Source of the DNA: Catonia carolina
Lineage: Eukaryota; Arthropoda; Insecta; Hemiptera; Achilidae
Direction: 5' to 3'
Assembly: GCA_035578175.1 (NCBI GenBank)
Contig: JAQMRL010000003.1
Span: 110,082,819 to 110,146,818, forward strand
DNA: 64,000 nt
The notes below the pieces were generated by a model. It made no database searches. It was not told the DNA's origin and saw only the letters and a program-made list of their open reading frames with translations. Shown here piece by piece: positions 32,523 to 44,188 of the stretch (positions are counted from its first letter, which is position 1; the number at the start of each line of letters is the position of its first letter). Both the position numbers and the translations under genes were made by a program.

Positions 32523-33206
32523 AAAATGTATTTTGAATAATTTTAGTGATAAAGAATGATTTATTATTTTTATGAACACAATAAAAAATATTTTTTAACG
32601 GGAGATTTTATTTTTCTGTAACAATGAAATTTTTCTTGCCAATGGCAGGCTTATGCCTGCAATTTGTGGAAATAAGGGCTGGCACTTTGTGTCCACCCTT
32701 ATACAAATTAAATGGCACTTTAGGATCAAACTTTTAAATATTGTTTGGGCACTGGAAGGGTTAAAATAAATGTAAATAGTTACATTGATAGAATAAAAAT
32801 TTATAGAACATTTATAAAATTTATAGGCCTACGACAATGAAATGAATAAATATAGATTTTGAAAGAATAAAAAAAAATGTTTAATTTAATTTTATCTTTT
32901 CATAATATTTAATAGTTTTACAGACAAAATGCTGTACATTATCCTATAAACAGTCATATTCAATTAAAAATGTAATAACATTTCTGTCACATAATTATAT
33001 ATTTCAGATAATAACGTAAACATTTTTAATTACAATAGTAATTTATTTCAATATCATAAGTATAATATAGCCTACAATGAGATCAACTTTTATTTTCATA
33101 GCGTGAGTCATGTTTTTAACACAGTACGTAACAGCGCTCTGGCCATATAAGCAATGGTATCTTCCAACTCTTGGACAGAGTATAGTTCTAATTTCTTGTA
33201 ATCTTT

Positions 33207-33340
33207 TTTTTTATTTGTATAGAGGGAAATTTTAATGTGAAGGCTCTTTTCATCCTACTGCTTGGATATTACTGCTGATCCAGATGTTGGAGATGATAGA
33301 TGAAAATGCCGGACATGACCAGGAATCGAACTTGCCCTAA
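33207..33340 (-). mobile_element. SINE fragment with B box
   Basis: On the minus strand GTTCGATTCCTGGTCATGTC gives a B-box-like head and the body ends in an A run (T run at 33207-33216 on plus). The A-box half is missing. Confidence 0.45.
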
Positions 33341-34256
33341 TATGAGGTTTGGCTGTTAAATAACGAGACTGGCATTGTAAAAAATTTTATTTTTAATTTA
33401 TTCATAATCACTTATTGTCACCTTCAATACACACTCCTTCTCTATCCCTACAATCCTCCATGCGAATTTTCCATTGTTGGAAACAGTGCTAGAAGTCATC
33501 TTCTGTCAGCTCCTTCAGGACACGTGCCGCTTTCTCTTTTACAGCTTCCACAGACTCAAATCTTGTCCCTTTTAATGCAGATTTCACCTTAGGGAACAGG
33601 TAGAGTCACATGGTGCAATATTTGGTGAATAAGGTGGATATTCTAACACTGAGCTGCTGTACTTGGCTAGGAACCTCTCGACAGATAACGCAGAATGAGC
33701 TGGCGCATTGTCTTAGTGGAGAACCCATGACTTGTCCTTCCACATTTCGGGGTGTTGTTTCCTTACTCTTTGATGTAGTTTAGAAATTACCTCAAGGTAG
33801 TAATATGATTAATTTTTTGACCTTCAGGAACCCAGTGAAGGTACACAATCCCATGGATAGCACAAAAAAATCATCATTGCTTTAAATTTTGACTTGCTCA
33901 TTCAAGCTTTTTTGGCTCTCGGTGAAGTTCGGCTCTTCCAGTGCATGGATTGGCGCTTCATTTCCAGATCATAAGTAAAAAACCATGTTTCATCACATGT
34001 TATTATCTTCTACCTGTTCCCTTAGGTTAAATCTGCATTAAAAGGGACAAGATTTGAGTCTGTGGAAGCTGTAAAAGAGAAAGCGGCACGTGTCCTGAAA
34101 GAGCTGACAGAAAATAACTTCTAGCACTGTTTCTAACCATGGAAAATTCGCATGGAGCATTGTAGGGATAGAGAAGGAGGGTATATTGAAGGTGACAATA
34201 AGTGATTATGTATAAAATTAAAATAAATTTTTTTTACCTCAGTCTCATTATTTAAT
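33341..34256. mobile_element. Fold-back mariner with two 3' ends
   Basis: The arms 33341-33600 and 34019-34256 are inverted copies of the same mariner 3' end, including the terminal repeat (GTGGCTATTAAATAATGAG and complement) and the transposase C-terminus (SALKGTRFESVEAVKEKAAR, CRDREG, IEGDNK). The 420-bp centre holds the catalytic part on the minus strand. The 5' end of the element is absent on both sides. Confidence 0.85.
33385..34010 (-). pseudogene. Mariner transposase pseudogene inside the fold-back element
   Basis: Read on the minus strand in shifting frames: TCDETWFFTYDLEMKRQSMH (first aspartate), a stop-containing DNAPAHSALSVERFLAKY (second) and YPPYSPNIAPCD (third aspartate changed to asparagine). 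Then PKVKSALKGTRFESVEAVKE and the IEGDNK end. Several stops and frameshifts. The helix-turn-helix N-terminus is missing. Confidence 0.8.
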
Positions 34257-34469
34257 AGCCACACCTTGTATTGTGCATATAAGCTAAGTATAAAAGGGGG
34301 AAATCTATTTTAATCACTGATATGAAGAAGATTGAAGTGATAGGAAAAACTGTTTATTTTTAACTGAGTGCTGACTGAAGCTGCTTTGTAATAATAAATT
34401 TTTTTACTTGCTTAAAATTTTCATAAAGTTTTGGATGGCTTGTTCTTCCAATAAATCTATGTATGATAT

Positions 34470-35131
34470 AGTGATGTGATGCTCATGAGAGCTAGCTCTT
34501 TTAACTGAGCGGTGAGCTACCACCTCTTTTATTTTTAACGACCAGCACACCGAGCGTTTCTCCCCACGTAGCACGCTCTCCGCACAGAGCTGACTTGTAC
34601 ATCCCCTCCACGACTAAACCACTTTTCTCTAGTCGCATCATAGCAAGGGCTACCTATACCTAAACGCTGCATGAAAAGTATACATTTCGTATTAAACTCT
34701 GCCACTGTTTGTGAGGGTGCGGAGAGGGGGGTCATTATTCTTTCATACTATACTACAACAACCCTGAGACAAGTGGTTGTAAAATACCATTGTACTGTAC
34801 TGTAACAATTTTACCACGTGCGTACAAAACAAAGATAGACGCATGACAAAAATTTGTTTGTGGAAAGGGATGCATGAACGTTCAGGTTGACGCACGCGCA
34901 AACACAACGTGCTGTGTGCGAAGGAGTGAGCGAAAGTCACCCTTAGCTCGACGCACTGTCTGCTTATTCACATAGCTCAGCTGAGTGGTGTACGTATTAG
35001 AATCTACTAGCTCACTGCCACAGTTCACCCCGTCCCATCGTTCAATTGTACGGTGGCACGCTCTGTGCCGTTCACTCAAGTGTGCGGAGCGGGGTGTGCT
35101 ATGTGCTAGCTCACCTATTTTACTGTGCTGT
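34470..35131 (-). repeat. R2 repeat, copy 2
   Basis: Inverted copy of 4677-5347. Both share the ends GACAGCACAGTAAAATAGGT and ATGAGCATCACATCAC (on the R2 plus sense). The surrounding DNA differs from that around copy 1, so R2 moved as a unit. Confidence 0.7.
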
Positions 35132-35335
35132 CCCATGACTAGTATGAAAACACTGTATCAACGGCATTGCGTATGCTAGAAAGTTTGGGTTTCTGTGCTA
35201 ATGGTTCATTCTCATTGTTCAAAAATAAATCTTTATAACGCATCCTGCAGTTTTAAATATTTATATTTCATATAATGAATCAATACAATAATTTCACTAA
35301 CCTTCTTTTTAAACTACATCACCTTTATTTTAATT

Positions 35336-35379
35336 TTCACTTACACGTGTTTCGGTGGATCCACCATCATCAGAGTAAA
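35336..35379 (-). ncRNA. Hammerhead-ribozyme-like motif
   Basis: Mirror copy of 35672-35715 in the left arm, with the same core boxes and the same stems base for base. Confidence 0.4.
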
Positions 35380-35671
35380 TAACATATAATTGAAACTAAA
35401 AACATTATTTATTAAAAATCTATAGAAGATGATACATCTTCAGTCACTTGTATAAAACTGATTTAAAATTAATTTATTTTAATTTATCCCTTCTCATATT
35501 TACTGTAGATTATCTACATATCTCATATTTACTGTAGATAATCTACAGTAAATATGAGAAGGGATAAATTAAAATAAATTAATTTTAAATCAGTTTTATA
35601 CAAGTGACTGAAGATGTATCATCTTCTATAGATTTTTAATAAATAATGTTTTTAGTTTCAATTATATGTTA

Positions 35672-35715
35672 TTTACTCTGATGATGGTGGATCCACCGAA
35701 ACACGTGTAAGTGAA
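35672..35715 (+). ncRNA. Hammerhead-ribozyme-like motif, best example
   Basis: In order: stem I strand TTTACT; core CTGATGA (35678-35684); one extra T; stem II GGTG-GATC-CACC; core GAAA (35698-35701); stem III ACAC/GTGT with no loop; A at the cleavage position (35709); stem I strand AGTGAA, pairing with TTTACT through five Watson-Crick pairs and one G-U. This is the minimal type I hammerhead order. The extra T after CTGATGA is unusual, and stem III could close only in a dimer. Activity is not shown. Confidence 0.45.
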
Positions 35716-35975
35716 AATTAAAATAAAGGTGACGCAGTTTAAAAAGAAGGTTAGTGAAATTATTGTATTGATTCATTATATGAAATAGAAATTCTCATTG
35801 TTATGGAATTTTTTCTAATTTGAAGTCAGTTGTTGTGAGAGTTCATTGTAACGCAGTCAGTTATAGCGAAGACTTATTGTAATTTTGAAAATAGTTTTGA
35901 TTTTCACTATTCAAAAAAAAAGAGCTTTCATAGTCAACTCTCTGTTTTTGCAGATTTCATATTCGCGGTTCTTAT

Positions 35976-36843
35976 TTTTACTTTATCTTGCCTATATGAA
36001 TATATAGACAGGAAAGTATTGTTTTCATGTGAGTTTTCACTGGATCTACACGTTTTCAGACCCCCTGAACCCAAAAAACATGTTTTTAATGATTGTTCTG
36101 TGTGTGCGCGAACAGAATATCTCAAGAATGGAACATCGTACGAACTTGAAACTTAAGTTAGATACTACTGCCGACCCAACCCGAACATTTTCCTCAAAAT
36201 CGGTCAATCGGAAGTAGTAATTTATTTGTGTCATTTTTCACTTTTTATGATTTTTTTAAAAATCATCTCATTTACTACATTTTTATGCTGTACAAGATAG
36301 GGTAGCCACCATGTCTGCTGAAATTCTTGGAGAGGCTGTTTTCTTGTAAAAATATTGGTTTTTTAATATGCATTTTAGCGCAAAAACGTATGTAATAAAA
36401 ATTGTAGAGAATTTTAAATCCTACAACTTTTATTTCAAACATTTTTTTGTATAACATTTAGTTTAGTGATGACTAGCAATTTTCTGTTATTTTCTCACTA
36501 AATCACATAATAAATTGATTGGTTTAAAGATTTTAACCTTAGTATGCATTTTACAACAAAAGTGTATATAATCAAATTTATAGGAAATTAAAAGATCTAC
36601 AACTTTTATTTAAAGAATTTTTCTCTACAGAGCCTAGTTTAGCGTAAAAGAGTGATTTTCCATATTTTTAAGCCAAACTGAGGTTGATTTTCATTTTGCG
36701 TCTTTTACTCATGATTAAAATTAGATTATGTTTTTTGAGGTTAGTTTTTGTTTATTTCTAATGTTTTTTTTACTAATGTTAGGTTATATTATTAATTATT
36801 TGCATTGGGAAGAGAAATTTGTGTGAGTGTTTCACACCAGATT
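35976..36843 (+). mobile_element. R1 element (copy 8)
   Basis: Left end ACTTTATCTTGCCTATATGA, a short microsatellite, both internal repeats, right stem-loop and ACCAGATTTTTT. Slightly shortened in the microsatellite and middle. Confidence 0.8.
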
Positions 36844-36929
36844 TTTTACCCTGCGCTAGTGGTACCACTGACTTCTGCAACCGACTCCCACCTAGTTTAG
36901 TACCACAGACGCAAGCATTGAAATTAGCG

Positions 36930-37683
36930 TAAAATCACTCTTTTACGCTAAACTAGGCTCTGAACAGAAAAATTCTTTAAATAAAAGTTGTAGATCTTTT
37001 AATTTCCTATAAATTTAATTATATACTTTTTTGTCGTAAAATGCATACTAAGACCAAAATCTTTAAAAAAATCTATTTTTCACACGTTTTCGTGAGAGAA
37101 AACAGAAAATTGCTAATTACCGCTAAACTAAGCGTTATATAAAAAAATGTTTGAAATAGAAGTTGTAGGATTTTAAATTCTCTACATTTTTATTTTATAA
37201 ATTTTTGCGCTACAATACATATTAAAACCGTAATCTTAAAAACACAATTTTTTTTATGTGAAAACAGCCTCAACAAGAATTTCAGCAAACATGGCCTACC
37301 CTATTTTGTAGAGCATAAAAATTTAGTAAACCATGTGATGTTAAAAAAAATTGTAAAACTAGTTTTTGAGAAAATCGCAAAAAAGTGAAAAATTACACGA
37401 ATAAACTACTCGTTCCAGTTGACCGATTTTGATGAAAATGTTCGTGTCGGATCCGGTAGTGGTATGTTACTTAAGTTTCAAGTTCACACGATGTTCCGTT
37501 CTTGAGATATTCTGTTTACACCACACACACACACACACACAGACAGACTAATCGCTAAAAACATGTTTTTTTGTGTTGAGGGGATCTGAAAACGTGTAGA
37601 TCCAGTGAAAACTCAAATTGAAAAAATTAATGTGAAAACAATACTTTCCTTCTTATTTATATTCATATAGGCAAGAGAAAGTA
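36930..37683 (-). mobile_element. R1 element, right end missing (copy 9)
   Basis: Starts in the second internal repeat (ACGCTAAACTAGGCTCTG) and continues to an intact left end GGCAAGAGAAAGT at 37671-37683. It lies about 90 bp from copy 8 in the opposite orientation, giving a long inverted repeat. Confidence 0.8.
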
Positions 37684-37685
37684 GA

Positions 37686-37800
37686 AGTTAGTGAAAATTA
37701 TTGTATAAATTTTATTATACGAAATAGAATTAATTTCAGGCTGCAGGATGCATTATAAGGATTTATTTTTCAATAAATACAGTACCAATGAAACATCAAG
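37686..37800 (+). repeat. Segment shared with the 35-kb palindrome
   Basis: Resembles the reverse complement of about 35190-35290, including CTGCAGGATGC and TTATAAGGATTTATTTTTCA. It therefore belongs to the same unclassified repeat and directly abuts the R1 copy 9 left end. Confidence 0.55.
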
Positions 37801-37984
37801 TTTCATAAACTGGTAAGTTAGTTTATATAAATATAGTATGTATGCTATAAATATACTACGTATTGGCATTGCTTATTAATTATATTCAATTACATATTCA
37901 CGGGTTTTGTATGTATTCCATATTCACGGGAAATTTTCAGAACCTAATCCCCGCGAAGACTTATTGCACAACACAAACATAACA

Positions 37985-38031
37985 GAGCAGAATTTGACAT
38001 GTCCTATACTTCCTTGGGAGTTGCCTGGATG
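37985..38031 (+). repeat. LINE 3'-end fragment
   Basis: TTTGACATGTCCTATACT to GCCTGGATG matches the end of the LINE at 15165-15605. Only the last about 45 bp are present, immediately before R1 copy 10. Confidence 0.6.
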
Positions 38032-38042
38032 CAATTTACAAA

Positions 38043-38818
38043 AATCTGGTGTGAAACACTCACACAACTTTCTCTTGCCAATGTAAATGATTAATAATAA
38101 ACCTAACATTATTAATTAAATATTAGAAATAAACAAAAACTAACCTCAAAAACATAACCTTATTTTAATCATGAGTGAATGACTCAAAATGACAATCGAA
38201 CTCAGTTTGGCTTAAAAATACGGGAAATCACGCTTTCACGCTAAACTAGGCTCTGTAGAGAAAAATGCTCTAAATAAAAGTTGTAGATCTTTTAATTTTC
38301 TATAAATTTAATTATATACACTTTTGTCGTAAAATGCATACTAAGACCGAAATGTTAAAAAAATCGATTTTTCTCACGTTTTCGTGAGAAAAAAAACAGA
38401 AAATCGCAAATTACCGCTAAACTAAGCGTTATACAAAAAAATGTTTGAAATAAAAGTTGTAGAATTTTACATTCTCTACAACTTTTATTATATAACGTTT
38501 TGCGCTAAAATGCATATTAAAGCCGCAATCTTAAAAAGAAAAAGGTTTTGCGTAAAAACAGCCTAACGCAGAATTTCAGCAAACATGGCGCCTACCCTAT
38601 ATTGTAGAGCATAAAAAATATAGTAAACCAGACGATTTTAAAAAAAATCATAGGACTAGTTTTTGAGAAAATCGCAAAAAAGTGAAAAATTTCACGAATA
38701 AACTACTACTTCCGGTTGACCGATTTTGATGAAAATGTTCGTGTCGGGTCCGGTAGTGGTATGTAACTTAAGTTTCAAGTTTCAAGTTCGTACGATGTTC
38801 CGTTCTTGAGATATTCTG

Positions 38819-38863
<45 letters not shown>

Positions 38864-38995
38864 CAATCGCTAAAAACATGTTTTTTGGGTTCAGGGGGTC
38901 TGAAAACGTATAGATCCGGTGAAAACTCGATTTCGAAAAATCAACATGAAAACAATACTTTCCTTCCTATATATTCATATAGGCAAGAGAAAGTA
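38043..38995 (-). mobile_element. R1 element, full length (copy 10)
   Basis: Complete copy with an (AC)n tract at 38821-38860 and clean ends. It is joined by only a few A residues to copy 11 in the same orientation. Confidence 0.9.
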
Positions 38996-39000
38996 AAAAA

Positions 39001-39954
39001 ATCTGGTGTGAAACACTCACACAACTTTCTCTTGCCAATGCAAATGATTAATAATAAACCTAACATTATTAATAAAATATTAGAAATAAACAAAAACTAA
39101 CCTCAAAAACATAACCTTATTTTAATCATGAGTGAATGGCGCAAAATGACAATCGAACTCAGTTTGGCTTAAAAATACGGAAAATCACGCTTTCACGCTA
39201 AACTAGGCTCTGTAGAGAAAAATGCTTTAAATAAAAGTTGTACATCTTTTAATTTCCTATAAAATTAATTATATACACTTTTGTCGTAAAATGCATTCTA
39301 AGGCCGAAATCTTTAAAAAATCAATTTTTCACACGTTTTCGTGAGAAAAAAACAGAAAATCGCTAATTACTGCTAAACTAAGCGTTATACAACAAAATGT
39401 TTGAAATAAAAGTTGTAGGTTTTTAAATTTTCTACAACTTTTATTATATACGTTTTTGCGCTAAAATTTATATTAAAGCCGTAAACTTAAAAAAACAACG
39501 TTTTTACGTGAAAACAGCCTCACCGAGAATTTCAGCAAACATGGCGCCTACCCTATCTTGTAGAGAATAAAAAATTGAGTAAAATAGGCGATTTTAAAAA
39601 AAAATCGTAGGACCAGTTTTTGAGAAAATCGCAAAAAACTGAAAAATTATACGAATAAACTACTACTTCCGGTTGACCGATTTTGATGAAAATGTTCGTG
39701 TCGCGTCCGGTAGTGGTATGTAACTTAAGTTTCAAGTTTCAAGTTCGTACGATGTTCCGTTCTTGAGATATTCTGTTCACACACAGACACACACACACAC
39801 AGACACACACACACACACAGACCAATCGCTAAAAACATGTTTTTTGGGTTCAGGGGGTCTGAAAACGTATAGATCCGGTGAAAACTCGATTTCGAAAAAT
39901 CGACATGAAAACAATACTTTCCTTCCTATATATTCATATAGGCAAGAGAAAGTA
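39001..39954 (-). mobile_element. R1 element, full length (copy 11)
   Basis: Very similar to copy 10, in the same orientation and directly adjacent. (AC)n with AGAC interruptions at 39778-39818. With copy 10 and copy 12 it gives the clearest picture of the family consensus. Confidence 0.9.
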
Positions 39955-40125
39955 AAAAGAATCCACCTAAGAAGAATGTCATAGATGAGGGACTTGCAAG
40001 AGTGGTTCCACTGCGCTAATCAATTATTGAGTTTTTAGAGCAGCTAAGGCCCAAATCAGTGTCATTACAACTTTCGATCACACATGATACCATAAGAAGA
40101 AGAAGTAGATTCCCAGTGTTGTAGA

Positions 40126-40199
40126 CCGTCTGCATTAGCAGCAATTTGCAAAACAGTCGGACGTTAAACCAAAAAAAAAAAAAAAAAAAAAAAAAAAAA
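40126..40199 (+). mobile_element. 5'-truncated SINE with target duplication
   Basis: Only the 3' end of the 30781 SINE family (CCGTCTGCATTAGCAG to GTCGGACGTTAAACC plus A(n)), flanked by perfect repeats CAGTGTTGTAGA (40114-40125 and 40200-40211). This shows it inserted already truncated. Confidence 0.9.
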
Positions 40200-40211
40200 C
40201 AGTGTTGTAGA

Positions 40212-42305
40212 GGTCTTCCCAAGTTTCTTCGTCCTTCAGGCCTTTATTACAGAATCTGGCTTAAATTTTATCACTGTCATTACATCATAAAATTACATCA
40301 GTGTATGTCAGTGAGTCCCGATCGTCAATTTGGTTGCAATCATTCAAACATATCCTCAGAAAAAATGTAGGCCTATTAGTTTTGTCACAATCATGCTATA
40401 AAGAAAGATTTTTGCTATTTCACAATATGCAAAATCAAACTAACCAGTTTTAAATTCAGTTTACTATGGGATAAAATAAGGCGAAAATTGTTTTAACTTC
40501 AGTTTGATTATTTAATCGCAGTTTTTGCTTACTGAAAAGTATATAATTTATAAAAATAAGCTCGACTTACGATTCAAAACTTTGAATGGCGGTTTATACA
40601 GGGTAGCCATCTTGGGCTGCCAAATAAACTGTAAAACTGATTAATGCATTATATGAAACGTTAATCTATATCATTCATTAAACGTATTTAAAAATTTTCG
40701 TCATGGCCATAAAAAATCCTACGTAATTATTGTTTAACTGCTCAACTTTGTTGCATAATTTTTGTTAACCACAGCCTCATATGTATGCACGTCTATGATG
40801 TATAAGGCATATAAAATATGTAAATATTTTTTGTATAAAAATATAGTCCCTAATGTAAGCGTAATATGTAGCAAAAATAAATTATAAAATACTTTCAGGC
40901 TAATCAGTTACGAATTTATCAGTAATTCAGTAGTTATTACATTTCCTAGAATTAGTATTTATCCATTTGGTAAATTGTTACGTTCCATGTTGCTCAGTGC
41001 GTTTATTGTCATTGTTGAGATATTGTAGGATAAACGGTAAAGTCATATTTATCCCTATTCTCTAAAAAAACTGTTGTTGATGTTTAAAAACATTTACTTT
41101 ACAACAGTTAAATTGTAATTATTGTGTTTTAAGCTGTGGTTGAATTAACGAAGATAAAAAACATTTATTATTTTGTATCATTCCGCGACGCCATTTTGTG
41201 TTAACTATTTTGTTTTCCGTATAGCCTAATTCTTTTATTATTAGTGACTACTGAACATTTTTTAAATTGTATGAAGTCAGAAAATTGTGTAAAAGGTTTG
41301 TAAGTTATCTAGTAATCGTATGTTATAAGTTTTTTGACTGTGGTTTTCTACCGTTGCTCGAAGACTGTTACGTCTAACCACCTAGCCTAATATGTGAAGT
41401 TCTGTTTATTTGTACGCAATTAATAGTTGTTTATTCAGTGTACTTGTTATTTCGTGTCATTTCTTTTCATGCGTTTGTTATTCTGATCGATTCATTCAAA
41501 TAATTTCGTGTAAATTGTTGAAAATATTTGTTCTAAGTTTACCGTATAAAAACAGGCTACAGTGTTTTTGTTACAGTATGTATGAATTTTTCTTTTTCCT
41601 GATTTGTCTACAAATAGTTTACTGAACTTTATTTATTAGGTTATTATATTAAGATTACTTAAATATCTGCAGGTTAATTTTTCGTATTTAAAGGCTAGAT
41701 CATATATTTATGTTTCATTGATTTAGGGTATAGGCTATATTGTTTAGGTTTCTTTAGTTCATGTACTTTAGCCCTCTGATTGTAGGTTGTGTTTACAACG
41801 ATATTTCCATTGACTTTCCTAAATCTTGAGTACACGTAACTTATATTTGATGTCTTCATTATATTTCTATTTGGTAGCCAAAACTTTGTTACTATAGGCC
41901 TAGAAATTGAGTGAAAATTTGTTTTTAAAAATATTTGTTTATCGTGTTTATTTTGTGTAAAAATTTCAATTCATTTGCTTACAGAGTTGGTGATATCAAT
42001 TTGTCACACATTTTTAAGCCTTTAGATGTGTTTACTAGCGTATAAATAGCTGTTACATGAAATTACCAGAAGTCAGGTTAGGTATTTCATAGATTGTCCC
42101 TTTACATGCTCAGACCTGTTTTTTATATAATTTTTTACATTAATACAATTTACAAACATTAAATATAACTTCTTATTGTGAATTTCATATTGTTGGATAA
42201 TGAGTTTTTATGTATTATAAAATTCCTATAAGAATCATTTAACTTAGGCCAAGTAACCCTTTCTAACCCAGTGTGCCATAGAAGTCACATTGGAGTGAAA
42301 TAACA
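40212..42305. other. AT-rich DNA, no coding exon recognised
   Basis: No conserved frame. GACGCCATTTTGTG near 41188 resembles a YY1-type promoter element and might mark a distant start of INO80D, but nothing else supports that. Confidence 0.4.
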
Positions 42306-42309
42306 GCCA

Positions 42310-42511
42310 TCAAAATTCACAGCCATCTGTTTCTCGTGTTATGATTGTGAACATTGAAATTCTGCATAAAATTATTTTGCCTAACATACATAATCACCTC
42401 AAAAATGTAGAGAGAGGGAACTGTAAGTAATTTAAGCTCCTTAAATAATGGCCTGCATGAGGTTAGCTGGTTAGCTCCCACCATACACCTAATAGCTTTC
42501 TTTTGAATTTT
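42310..42511 (-). pseudogene. Jockey/CR1-type LINE reverse-transcriptase fragment
   Basis: The minus-strand frame reads KIQKKAIRCMVGANQLTSCR, PLFKELKLLTVPSLYIFEVI and NVHNHNTRNRW before a stop. This is the segment after the catalytic core of the LINE reverse transcriptase, the same family as 3255-3478. It is fused without a gap to the 3' hairpin of SINE-B copy e. Confidence 0.8.
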
Positions 42512-42893
42512 ATCAGCCGAAAGGCTGATTTGAACCTGTAGAGGTTTTACTAAGTAAAACGAGGAGTGAGGTGGTTTACCGTTGCCTTCCTTACCGAGTG
42601 GAAAAGTACGCTTATCAGCATGCCAGGGCGTCCAAAAAGCACCCACTTTCCACTCTGCAAATGATACATTTACTTCATTCACCACAGGGTTTGGCTGTAT
42701 AATGAAATTCATTACGTTCAGAGGAGATAACTCTTGATTAGTGTCTTTTACACCTCTACCTCATCTGTTCTTAAATGATTCAGTCATTTAATTGGCTGAC
42801 CATGTGATAAAAAACAGAACTATTTATTTTAGCCCTGCAACATACAGATTGAGTGTAAATAATCTGACACTCCACTTGTCTGTTATGGGCAGA
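42512..42893 (-). mobile_element. SINE-B copy e, fused to a LINE fragment
   Basis: Full-length minus-strand SINE-B from the CCCATAACAGACAAG head (42893) to GGCTGAT at 42512, where the usual GACCTAAACAAC tail is replaced by LINE coding sequence. Confidence 0.85.
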
Positions 42894-42899
42894 TCTTGT

Positions 42900-43725
42900 C
42901 AGTATTCTGTTAAATTAAATTATATTCACTACTGCAATTTATAATGTTACATTTTTTTTCTGGTTTGTTACAGGTTATAATACATAGAGGTATTAATCAT
43001 TGATATTATTGTGTTTGCACATGTACCTAGAGTAAAGTGGAAAATATTATAGGTATACACATCAGTTGCATGCATCAGTAATAGTATCAGTTTAAACATC
43101 AACTGCCACCTGAATCGTACGACAAAATATTTTCATGGAAGATGTTTAATGTGCACTCGCTTATTGATGGTGGTGTAATTTAAACTACTTTATGAAGTTT
43201 CTTTGTAAATTGTTCGATTGTATTCGTTGTCAAGATAATAGAAGATTTTCGAGCGAGTGAAAAATTCAACGGAGAATATTAATCACGATCTTTTGCCAGT
43301 TAGTGTCGTTTGCGATTTGATACATTTCGATAGCATTGTAATCAGGTAGGTTTGTCGTCATTAAATTTATATTATTTAACTATATTATAAATTATATTTT
43401 TAATTATGAATCCAGTAGCCTCCCACTTTGAAATTTTGTTGAGAATCATTTACCAAAGGTTTAAACTATTTATTGGAGTTTCTAAAAAATTTTCAAAAAT
43501 ACCTTTTTTGAGAATATCAACTTTGAAATTTTGATTTTGTATTTCCAAAAAAACTTTTTATGAAAAAGTATGTTGTCATCATTGAAAACTAAATGAAAAA
43601 TTGAGTAAAATAGCACCATCGTCTTTATTGATTTTTTTTTGTAGTGGTTAGGTTAGGGTTTACTGTATTGTTTTGTTTTCATAATAGTTTTTTTCTCATC
43701 GCATAGTAATAAGTTAATTTGACGA
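42900..43725. other. AT-rich DNA, no gene recognised
   Basis: No conserved frame or repeat family identified between SINE-B copy e and the LINE 3' end at 43730. Confidence 0.4.
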
Positions 43726-43729
43726 TGTT

Positions 43730-44188
43730 ATGAATAAACTGAATAAGTTTAGAACAATTTGCGGGACAATACATCGAACTTTGAAAAATAAGACAAGAAA
43801 GGATACAAGAATTAAACTGTACAAAACTATGGCAGTCCCGGTTTTGCTGTATGGCAGTGAAAGTTGGACCATGACGCAACGAGAGAGATCTCTAATACAA
43901 AGTGCAGAAATGAAGTTTTTAAGGGCGACGGCAGGCTATAATAGACTGGACATGAAACGTAATGAAAGTATTCGAGCAGAATTACAGGTCCAACCACTAT
44001 TAGACGGCATTGCGCGCTACAATTCCAGGTGGTGCGAACATGTGAATCGAATGCGAGAGGAAAGACTACCAGTCCAAATATTAAGTTATGCCCCACGGGG
44101 TAGACGTGATAGAGGAAGACCGCTACGAAGATGGGTGCCGGAACAGGCTTTAGGCCTATCCGTGTTTGGGTGATGATGATGATGATCA
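43730..44188 (+). pseudogene. LINE reverse-transcriptase C-terminus, second family, 5'-truncated
   Basis: A 147-codon frame shows TRIKLYKTMAVPVLLYGSES, WTMTQRERSLIQSAEMKFLR, ELQVQPLLDGIARYNSRW, VNRMREERLPVQIL and GRRDRGRPLRRW. It ends by a (GAT)n microsatellite tail at 44172-44188. This is the C-terminal end of an arthropod LINE distinct from the one at 29276; the sequence up to it is missing, as usual for truncated insertions. Confidence 0.85.

Larger units (their letters stand above)
35262..35795. repeat. Near-perfect palindrome of about 530 bp with two hammerhead-like cores
   Basis: The arms 35262-35520 and 35540-35795 are nearly identical inverted copies around a short AT spacer. A matching one-sided segment continues at 37686-37800. 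Each arm contains CTGATGA, GGTGGATCCACC and GAAACACGTGT in that order, oriented head to head. This layout suggests paired Penelope-like element ends, although no coding region of that class is seen. Confidence 0.8.
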
